Assembly (NCBI GenBank): GCA_963613665.1
Contig: CAVEAL010000003.1
Span: 1-64,000 of the forward strand
Reading direction: 5' to 3'
DNA length: 64,000 nucleotides
DNA from: F23-B02 sp963613665
GTDB lineage: Bacteria; Bacillota; Clostridia; Oscillospirales; Oscillospiraceae
In this document: positions 16,187 through 22,547 of the stretch, piece by piece
How the letters are laid out: every line of letters starts with the position of its first letter
How positions within the stretch are numbered: the first letter of the stretch is position 1
Program-made: the position numbers and the translations under genes
Notes under the pieces: generated by a model
Database searches by the model: none
Seen by the model: the letters and a program-made list of their open reading frames with translations, nothing else
What the model was told of the DNA's origin: nothing

Positions 16187-16823
16187 TAAGCCGAGGCGGA
16201 GCTCGGACACTCTCCTTATGCTTACGTTGGCTCATTGCCTGCCGTATTGACCTGCGATATTGATATTTGTGAGAATTATTTCATATGGTCATATGCGAGG
16301 CTCGTGTATTACATGAACTTATATCAACCATGGATCTACGTCGTGCCCGGCGCGGCATTGGCCGGATTTTCGCTTAAAAAGCCGGAAAATGCAGAGCAGG
16401 AGAGGGCTTCGTGCAAAGCAAAATAGCTGCACTGCGCTCTTCTGCGCACATTTCTGCTCCGAAAATATTTTCAGCTGTGCTGTTTTAACGAAATTCTTAA
16501 CACTTCTTAATAGGTTATGCCGCTTTGAACTTCGTTCCGGCGCGTACGGGCTTTCGGTACGGCACAAAAATGCATATTCAGAGCACAAAAATCGCAGACT
16601 GCTGCAAGCTCCTGTCTGCTGCCGGCGGCGCTTTTGCAGTCCCGCTTCCGGCAGACTTGCAAAAATCGAGCCTTTTGAGCTCTTATGAGCTTCAGAACGA
16701 ATAATGAAGCGCTGCATTATTCAAATTGCAAATTGCTTGACAATGTCAATCTGCAAGTTTTAAAAATGAAGCTGCAAAATGCTAACTTTTGTGCAATGTT
16801 GACAAAACTCGAAATTGATTTCT
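16187..16823. other. Long intergenic stretch without a supported gene
   Basis: Over 600 bases with no open frame that has a ribosome site, codon pattern or recognisable protein. There are short inverted repeats (CATATG-GT-CATATG near 16283; TTGACA-A-TGTCAA at about 16737) and two possible -35 hexamers (TTGACA near 16737 and 16799). The right part is AT-rich with repeated TTGCAA-like words. It may hold an unrecognised small RNA or a decayed gene. Confidence 0.5.
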
Positions 16824-16862
16824 GTGAAAAGTGCTTGCTTTTCACGGAGCTTTGACTATAAT
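16824..16862 (+). promoter_or_regulatory. Promoter with overlapping palindromic operator, for the 27-residue microprotein
   Basis: TTGCTT (16835-16840), 16 bases, TATAAT (16857-16862). A perfect 8-bp inverted repeat, GTGAAAAG (16824-16831) and CTTTTCAC (16838-16845), spans the -35, a typical position for a repressor site. Confidence 0.65.
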
Positions 16863-16918
16863 GAAAACTGCAAAGAGGAAATAAACTCAAGGCCTGAATT
16901 TGAAAGGAGCGCACAGCT

Positions 16919-17002
16919 ATGTTAACAGGTATCGGTATTTTCGCAGCAGCATATCTCACCGGCATGATCCTGATGACCGTCAAGGGTATGCAGAAGGCTT
17001 AA
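16919..17002 (+). CDS. 27-residue membrane microprotein
   Basis: ATG at 16919 follows GAAAGGAG with a 9-base gap, and the 27-codon frame ends in TAA at 17000-17002. The peptide is one hydrophobic helix (about residues 3-21: Leu, Ile, Phe, Ala, Met) with a short basic end (VKGMQKA), so it should insert in the membrane with the C-terminus inside. It has its own promoter and terminator, which is strong evidence for expression. Too short for family recognition. It could act on a transporter or be a small stress or sporulation peptide. Confidence 0.7.
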   Translation: MLTGIGIFAAAYLTGMILMTVKGMQKA

Positions 17003-17022
17003 TTGAGTGTAAGATATAATTT

Positions 17023-17052
17023 CAGGCTCCCGTTTCGGGGGCTTGATTTTTT
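17023..17052 (+). terminator. Terminator of the microprotein gene
   Basis: Arms CAGGCTCCCG and CGGGGGCTTG (two G-U pairs) with a 3-base loop, then a T run. Its 3' side supplies the -35 of the next promoter. Confidence 0.8.
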
Positions 17053-17072
17053 ATGCTTTCGGCGTGTATAAT
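17043..17072 (+). promoter_or_regulatory. Promoter of the RluD-like gene, apparently leaderless
   Basis: TTGATT at 17043-17048, 18 bases, TATAAT at 17067-17072. Transcription would start about 7 bases after the -10, at or next to the ATG at 17080, and there is no Shine-Dalgarno sequence. Confidence 0.6.
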
Positions 17073-17079
17073 ACCGCGT

Positions 17080-18057
17080 ATGAAAGAGTTGATCGTAAGG
17101 CGAAACGACGCAGGTCAGCGGCTTGACCGCTTCGTAGGCAAGGCAGTGCCGCTGCTGCCGGAAACGCTGCTGCAAAAGTACATAAGAATAAAGCGCATAA
17201 AGCTTAACGGCAAGGGCGCAAAGCGGGATACGCGCCTGAACGAGGGCGACGTGCTCAGCCTGTACATAAACGATGAGTTTTTTGAAAAGCCACGCGAGGA
17301 AAACGCCTATCTCAAGGTAGGAAAGCCGCGGATAAATATCGTTTACGAGGATGAAAACATCCTGCTTGCCGATAAAAAACCGGGCGTATTGTGCCACAGC
17401 GCAGGCACGTGGGATTACAATACGCTCATAGCGAACATTCAGGCCTACCTTGCACAGAAGGGCGAGTGGGATCCAAAGGGTGAAAACTCCTTTGCTCCGG
17501 CCTTGTGCAACCGCATAGACCGCAACACCGGCGGCATAGTCATTGCCGCAAAAAACGCCGAGGCGCTGAGAATACTCAACGACAAAATACGTGACAGAGA
17601 GATAGAAAAATACTATCTCTGCGCCGTTCAGGGCAGGCCCAGGCAGCCGCGCGGCAGATTGGAGAACTATCTTTTCAAGGACGCGGCAAAAAATCAGGTC
17701 TATGTCAAAAGCCGCCCGGAGCCCGGCGCAAAGACCGCCGTTACGGAGTACAGGCTCATAAAAAGCTCCGGAGCGCTATCACTCATGGAGTGCCGGCTGC
17801 TCACGGGACGTACGCACCAGATACGCGCGCAGATGGCTTACGCGGGACTTCCGCTGCTCGGCGACGGAAAGTACGGCAGCGAGCGCTTCAACAGAAATTT
17901 CGGCGAAAAAGGACAGGCGCTTTACTCGTACAAGCTTGAGTTTTCGTTTCCGACGGACGCCGGGGCTCTGGAATATCTAAGGGGGAAAAGCTTCACCGTC
18001 GGGAGAGTGGATTTTGCGGAAAAATACTTCGGAATCACCTGTCTTGACGGCATTTAA
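17080..18057 (+). CDS. RluD/RluC-family pseudouridine synthase
   Basis: 325 residues. An N-terminal S4-like RNA-binding domain (RRNDAGQRLDRFVGK ... RIKLNGKGAKRDTRLNEGDVL, residues 5-70) precedes the catalytic domain. The active-site Asp is in NRIDRNTGGIVIAAKN, the RLDxxTSG motif with SG replaced by GG. The GRTHQIRAQMAYAGLPLLGDGKYG motif is also present. Members convert uridines in 23S rRNA. A nine-residue longer frame from 17053 would run through the promoter, so ATG 17080 is preferred. Target position unknown. Confidence 0.92.
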   Translation: MKELIVRRNDAGQRLDRFVGKAVPLLPETLLQKYIRIKRIKLNGKGAKRDTRLNEGDVLSLYINDEFFEKPREENAYLKVGKPRINIVYEDENILLADKKPGVLCHSAGTWDYNTLIANIQAYLAQKGEWDPKGENSFAPALCNRIDRNTGGIVIAAKNAEALRILNDKIRDREIEKYYLCAVQGRPRQPRGRLENYLFKDAAKNQVYVKSRPEPGAKTAVTEYRLIKSSGALSLMECRLLTGRTHQIRAQMAYAGLPLLGDGKYGSERFNRNFGEKGQALYSYKLEFSFPTDAGALEYLRGKSFTVGRVDFAEKYFGITCLDGI

Positions 18058-18086
18058 AAAAATATCGCAAAAAATGCAGAAAGTTG

Positions 18087-18115
18087 TTGACTTTGCGGTA
18101 CATATTATGTATATT
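18087..18115 (+). promoter_or_regulatory. Sigma-A promoter of potABCD
   Basis: TTGACT at 18087-18092, 17 bases, TATATT at 18110-18115, about 80 bases before potA. Confidence 0.8.
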
Positions 18116-18128
18116 GTTCACGATGCAA

Positions 18129-18175
18129 AGGGCACTCCGGACGCAGGTCCGAGGTGTCCTTTCTCATATATTTTT
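18129..18175 (+). promoter_or_regulatory. Hairpin plus T-rich tail in the potA leader
   Basis: Arms at 18129-18142 and 18147-18160 (AGGGCAC... with ...GTGTCCT, one mismatch) form a strong stem followed by a T-rich stretch ending TTTTT. It lies after the promoter and before potA, so it could act as an attenuator for polyamine transport. It could also be the terminator of the rluD-like gene. Confidence 0.55.
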
Positions 18176-18194
18176 ATGAAATGGGGGAGGATAA

Positions 18195-19361
18195 ATGTCC
18201 AAAGAACTCATTCGCCTTGTGAATTGTCAAATGGCGTTTGACGACGAGATCGTTTTAGACGATATTAACCTGTATTTTAATGATAAGGAATTCCTCACGC
18301 TTTTAGGCCCGTCCGGCTGCGGCAAGACCACCACGCTCAGGATCATCGGCGGTTTTATAAAGCCGACAGGCGGCGACGTGCTTTTTGACGGCGTGAGGAT
18401 AAATGATGTCCCGCCTCACAAGCGTAAGGTCAACACGGTTTTCCAGAAGTATGCGCTGTTTCCGCATCTTGATGTGTATGAAAATGTGGCTTTCGGCCTG
18501 CGCCTTGCAAAGCTTTCAGAGGATGAGATCGACGAGCGTGTCACGGAAATGCTCGAGATCGTAAGCCTCAAGGGCTTTGAAAACCGCAGGGTGTCGCAGC
18601 TATCCGGCGGCCAGCAGCAGCGAGTGGCTATAGCCCGCGCGCTCGTCAACCGGCCCAAGGTGCTGCTTCTCGACGAGCCGCTCGGGGCTCTCGACCTGCG
18701 TCTGCGCAAGGATATGCAGAACGAGCTCAAGCGTATCCAACAGGCGATGGGCATCACTTTTATATATGTAACTCACGATCAGGAGGAAGCGCTCAGCATG
18801 TCCGACACGGTCGTTGTCATGGACAAGGGACGCATCCAGCAGATCGGTACACCCGAGGATATCTATAACGAGCCGAAGAACGCTTTCGTCGCGGACTTCA
18901 TCGGCGAGAGCAATATCCTTGACGGCGTAATGCTTGAGGACAGGCTGGTCAAATTCTTCGGACGCAAGTTCAGATGCGTTGACTTCGGCTTTGAAAAGAA
19001 CGAGCCGGTGGATGTAGTTATCCGCCCCGAGGATATCGATATCGTCGCTCCCGACGACGGCCACCTGTGCGGAACGGTCACCTCCGTGACCTTCAAGGGC
19101 GTGCATTATGATACCATTGTCGATTTCAAGGGCTTCAAGTGGCTCATACAGACGACCGATTTCTATGAGGTCGGCTCGTATATAGGCATACGCCTTGAGC
19201 CCGAGGATATCCACATCATGCACAAAAGCGAGTACTCCGGTCAATTCGGCGACTACAGCTCCTATTCCGCCGAGTACGATGAGATGGACGACCCCGACCT
19301 TTATCCGGAAGACGCGGAGGAGAGCGAGGAGTCCCCGGAGGGCGGCGAAAATGAAGAATAA
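18195..19361 (+). CDS. potA: Spermidine/putrescine ABC transporter ATPase PotA
   Basis: A 388-residue ATPase of the polyamine/sulfate importer class: Walker A GPSGCGKTT, Q-loop FQKYALFPH, signature LSGGQQQRVAIARAL, Walker B VLLLDEPLGALD, and a C-terminal TOBE-like regulatory domain from about residue 240. The last 35 residues are strongly acidic, an extra tail not needed for the family fold. ATG 18195 follows GGGGGAGG. It overlaps potB by 11 bases. With PotB, PotC and PotD it imports polyamines. Confidence 0.96.
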   Translation: MSKELIRLVNCQMAFDDEIVLDDINLYFNDKEFLTLLGPSGCGKTTTLRIIGGFIKPTGGDVLFDGVRINDVPPHKRKVNTVFQKYALFPHLDVYENVAFGLRLAKLSEDEIDERVTEMLEIVSLKGFENRRVSQLSGGQQQRVAIARALVNRPKVLLLDEPLGALDLRLRKDMQNELKRIQQAMGITFIYVTHDQEEALSMSDTVVVMDKGRIQQIGTPEDIYNEPKNAFVADFIGESNILDGVMLEDRLVKFFGRKFRCVDFGFEKNEPVDVVIRPEDIDIVAPDDGHLCGTVTSVTFKGVHYDTIVDFKGFKWLIQTTDFYEVGSYIGIRLEPEDIHIMHKSEYSGQFGDYSSYSAEYDEMDDPDLYPEDAEESEESPEGGENEE

Positions 19362-20163
19362 AGCTCTTGCCGCTCCGTATCTCGTGTGGATGGCTCTGTT
19401 TACGATAGTACCGCTTGCCATCGTTGCCTACTATGCCTTTACAGACGCCTCCACGGGCGAATGGACCCTTGCCAATATAGCAAACCTCGGCAACTATATA
19501 CCGATACTCATAAAGAGCATATGGCTTGCGCTCATATCCTCGCTTATCTGCATCGTCATCGGCTACCCCGTGGCATATTTTATCGCCAACTGCAAGGAGA
19601 CTGCGCAGCGCTTTCTGTATATGCTCGTAATGCTCCCGATGTGCATCAGCTTCCTTCTGCGCACACTTGCGTGGGTGGCGCTCACGGAGGACACCGGAAT
19701 CATAAATAACTTCATAACGGCGCTCGGACTTGAGCCGCTGCCGCTTATCCGCAATAACGGCGCGGTTGTGCTCGGCATGGTCTATAACTACCTGCCGTAT
19801 ATGATAATGCCGTTGTATACGGTCATAATGAAGATCGACCGCCGCCTTATCGAGGCCGCGCAGGATCTCGGCTGCGACGGAGTGAACGTTTTCCGCCGCG
19901 TTATCCTGCCGCTGTCCGTGCCGGGGATCATATCCGGCTTTACAATGGTGTTCGTTCCGGCGGTGTCGACCTTTTATATCTCTCAGAAGCTCGGCTCGTC
20001 AGGCACAACGCTCATCGGCGACGTTATCGAGAGCCAGTTCAAGACCGCGTATAATCCGAACCTCGGCGCGGCGCTCAGCCTTATCCTGATGGTAATGATA
20101 TTCGTCTGCATCTGGGTCATGAACCGCTTCGGCGATGAGGAAGGGGAGGTCGTGACGCTGTGA
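19351..20163 (+). CDS. potB: Spermidine/putrescine ABC transporter permease PotB
   Basis: 270 residues, six transmembrane helices, with the permease EAA loop seen as EAAQDLGCDGVNVFRRVILPLSVPGI. The true start is ATG 19351, inside the end of potA; a longer open frame upstream is only the out-of-frame shadow of the potA tail. The stop overlaps the GTG start of potC. Confidence 0.95.
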   Translation: MKNKALAAPYLVWMALFTIVPLAIVAYYAFTDASTGEWTLANIANLGNYIPILIKSIWLALISSLICIVIGYPVAYFIANCKETAQRFLYMLVMLPMCISFLLRTLAWVALTEDTGIINNFITALGLEPLPLIRNNGAVVLGMVYNYLPYMIMPLYTVIMKIDRRLIEAAQDLGCDGVNVFRRVILPLSVPGIISGFTMVFVPAVSTFYISQKLGSSGTTLIGDVIESQFKTAYNPNLGAALSLILMVMIFVCIWVMNRFGDEEGEVVTL

Positions 20164-20996
20164 AGAATTTCAACAAGGTGTTTACCGTCATTGTCCTGCT
20201 GTTTCTGTACATCCCCATGATAGTTCTTGCCGTCGGCTCATTCAACAGCGGTATGGACATCGCGGTATTCAAGAGCTTTACGCTGGATAACTACGCCGAG
20301 CTTTTCCGCGACAGCGTGCTGCTTCCGCTGCTTTTGAACTCGGTCATCGTTGCGCTTCTGTCCTCGGTATTCGCAACCATCCTCGGTACGGCCGCGGCGC
20401 TCGGCATACACTCGATGGGGCCGCGCCTTCGCAGCTTCACCATGGGTGTGACGAATATACCGCTTACCAATCCCGAGATCGTAACCGGCGTTTCGCTGGC
20501 GCTGCTGTTTGCCTTTGTCGGAACTCTGATGAAGATAAACAATATACTCGGCTTCGCTACGCTGCTGATAGCGCACATAACATTCAATCTGCCGTACGTA
20601 ATACTCTCGGTCATGCCGAAATTAAAGCAGATGGATCCCAATCTGCGCGAGGCGGCGCTCGACCTCGGCTGTACGCCGTGGCAGGCGTTTTACATGGTGG
20701 TTATCCACGAGATAACGCCGGGCATCGTATCCGGTGCGCTCATGGCCTTCACCATGAGCCTTGACGACTTCGTCATCAGCTATTTCGTTTACGGGCCGCG
20801 CTTTGTCACTCTGCCTGTCGAGATATATAACTACACAAAAAAGCCCCTGCAGCCGAAGATATATGCCCTGTTCACTCTGCTGTTTGCGGCGATACTGCTC
20901 GTGATGGTGCTCATGAACCTCCTTCAGGAGCGGGACGCAAAGCGCCTGCGCGAAAATCGCAGTGCCTTCCGCCGCGGAAAGAAGGTGGACGCATGA
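20160..20996 (+). CDS. potC: Spermidine/putrescine ABC transporter permease PotC
   Basis: 278 residues with six predicted helices and the EAA loop REAALDLGCTPWQAFYMVVIHEITPGI. It starts with GTG at 20160, overlapping potB by four bases, and overlaps potD by four bases (ATGA). It forms the permease heterodimer with PotB. Confidence 0.95.
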   Translation: MKNFNKVFTVIVLLFLYIPMIVLAVGSFNSGMDIAVFKSFTLDNYAELFRDSVLLPLLLNSVIVALLSSVFATILGTAAALGIHSMGPRLRSFTMGVTNIPLTNPEIVTGVSLALLFAFVGTLMKINNILGFATLLIAHITFNLPYVILSVMPKLKQMDPNLREAALDLGCTPWQAFYMVVIHEITPGIVSGALMAFTMSLDDFVISYFVYGPRFVTLPVEIYNYTKKPLQPKIYALFTLLFAAILLVMVLMNLLQERDAKRLRENRSAFRRGKKVDA

Positions 20997-22180
20997 AAAG
21001 AGCCGTACCTCTGCTCCTGTGCGCTGTCATGCTGCTGACGCTGCTGCCCGTGCAGGCCAAGGCCGACGAAGTCACCATAAACGTATACAACTGGGGACAG
21101 TATATATCCGACGGTACCGACGGATATATAGACGTCAACAAGGCATTCACCGAAAAGACCGGCATCAAGGTAAACTACATGACCTTCGACTCTAACGAGA
21201 CCATGTATACAAAGCTCAAGACCGGCGGCAGCAGCTATGACGTCATCATACCCTCGGACTATATGGTAGCACGCCTCATTGCCGAGGATATGCTCGAGGA
21301 AATAGATTACTCGAACATACCCAACTATGCGCTCGTGGACGATGCGTATAAAAACACATCCTTTGACCCAGAGAATAAATACTCGGTTCCCTACACATGG
21401 GGAACGGTCGGCGTGATATACAACAAAAAATATGTCGATGAAGCTGATCTTGGCTCGTGGGACCTTCTGTGGAACGACAAGTATTCCGGCAAGATACTCA
21501 TGTTCGATAACCCGCGCGACGCGTTTGCGATAGCAGAGCTGATGCTGGGCATCGACATAAACAGCGAGGATCAGGACGAGCTGCGCTCTGCGGCATATAA
21601 GCTCATCGAGCAGAAGCCGCTTGTGCAGGAATATGTCATGGATCAGATATTCAGCAAGATGGAGCGCGAGGAAGCGTGGATAGCGCCGTACTATGCCGGC
21701 GACTACCTGCTCATGGCGCAGGAAAACCCCGACCTCGGCTTTTACTTCCCCGAGGAGGGCTATAATCTCTTTATAGACGCCGCCTGTATCCCTAAGGGCT
21801 GCCAGAACAAGGCCGCAGCCGAGGCGTATATAAACTTCCTGTGCGACCCCGAGATATCGGGCGAGAACCTTGATTATCTCGGTTATTCAACGCCGATATC
21901 CGAGGCAAAGCAGTACATGGACCCGGAGACCGCGTCGAGCGAGATAGCGTATCCCTCAGAAGAGACGCTTTCACTGGGCAAGGCATTTATCAACCTTTCC
22001 GAGGATACCAGCCGCTTTACCGATTCGCTCTGGCTTGAGGTCAAGACTCAGGGCGGTGTGGATACCTATGCCATAGTTTCAATGTGCGCCGTCGCCGTGC
22101 TGCTCACGGCCTACTTTGTGATCCACAGTGCGCGTAAGAAAAAACGCATAGCCAATCGCTGCAAAAAGTGGAAGCAGTAA
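20993..22180 (+). CDS. potD: Polyamine-binding protein PotD with a C-terminal membrane anchor
   Basis: A 395-residue periplasmic-binding-protein fold of the PotD type (NVYNWGQYISDG, then DVIIPSDYMVARLI, VPYTWGTVGVIYNKKYV, APYYAGDYLLMAQENPDLGFYFPEEG). It has an N-terminal signal peptide ending near QAKAD but no lipobox cysteine. A hydrophobic helix followed by a Lys/Arg-rich end (about residues 360-395) would hold the receptor at the outer face. Last gene of potABCD, with a terminator 15 bases downstream. Confidence 0.94.
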   Translation: MKRAVPLLLCAVMLLTLLPVQAKADEVTINVYNWGQYISDGTDGYIDVNKAFTEKTGIKVNYMTFDSNETMYTKLKTGGSSYDVIIPSDYMVARLIAEDMLEEIDYSNIPNYALVDDAYKNTSFDPENKYSVPYTWGTVGVIYNKKYVDEADLGSWDLLWNDKYSGKILMFDNPRDAFAIAELMLGIDINSEDQDELRSAAYKLIEQKPLVQEYVMDQIFSKMEREEAWIAPYYAGDYLLMAQENPDLGFYFPEEGYNLFIDAACIPKGCQNKAAAEAYINFLCDPEISGENLDYLGYSTPISEAKQYMDPETASSEIAYPSEETLSLGKAFINLSEDTSRFTDSLWLEVKTQGGVDTYAIVSMCAVAVLLTAYFVIHSARKKKRIANRCKKWKQ

Positions 22181-22194
22181 AAAATAAATTGCGG

Positions 22195-22229
22195 ACCGCG
22201 CTTTTTCGAAAAGGAAAAGCGCGGTTTTT
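22195..22229 (+). terminator. Terminator after potABCD
   Basis: 11-bp arms ACCGCGCTTTT and AAAAGCGCGGT followed by TTTT. Confidence 0.92.
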
Positions 22230-22269
22230 GTTGTATAGAAGACGGAAAGCTGATATAATAAATTGATTA

Positions 22270-22437
22270 AATACCGCCTGTGGTGCTTTGAAAAGCCTAA
22301 CAAGGAATTCGGTGAAAATCCGAAGCAGTCCCGCTGCCGTGAATGGCGACGAGGGCGCATTGGCCACTGCTTTATTGCGGGAAGGCGCGCCCGAGATTGA
22401 CCCATGAGCCGGAAGACTTGCCGCTGTGCCGGTATTT
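22270..22437 (+). ncRNA. Cobalamin (B12) riboswitch
   Basis: The conserved cobalamin-riboswitch core is readable: AACAAGGAATTCGGTG, then AAAATCCG, AGCAGTCCCGCTGCCGTGA, and near the 3' end GAGCCGGAAGACTTGCC, the B12-box region. The closing P1 helix pairs TACCG near 22272 with CGGTA near 22430. It sits 24 bases before a short ORF with a very strong ribosome site and about 110 bases before the large secreted protein gene. It should shut off the operon when adenosylcobalamin is plentiful. Confidence 0.9.
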
Positions 22438-22460
22438 GAAATTCTGAGGAGGTGAGATAT

Positions 22461-22502
22461 ATGCGCGAGGACGCATGGACGCTCAATATTACCTACGAGT
22501 AG
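22461..22502 (+). CDS. 13-residue leader peptide between riboswitch and operon
   Basis: ATG 22461 follows GAGGAGGTGAG at ideal spacing, the best ribosome site nearby, and the frame runs MREDAWTLNITYE then TAG. It lies directly after the B12 riboswitch and 45 bases before the next gene, which has its own GGAGG. It may be a translated leader whose initiation is what the riboswitch controls, coupling to downstream genes. It could also be a chance frame that merely contains the regulated ribosome site. Confidence 0.5.
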   Translation: MREDAWTLNITYE

Positions 22503-22547
22503 AGCGGAAAAATCAAAGACAAAAAACAACTTACTTGGAGGTAAAAC

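Noticed and set aside
16235..16426. A 63-codon open frame in the 16.2-16.9 kb gap
   Set aside because: No ribosome site, no codon pattern and no recognisable protein; overlapped by other chance frames on both strands.
19195..19350. Longer N-terminus for PotB
   Set aside because: It is the shadow of the PotA C-terminal region.
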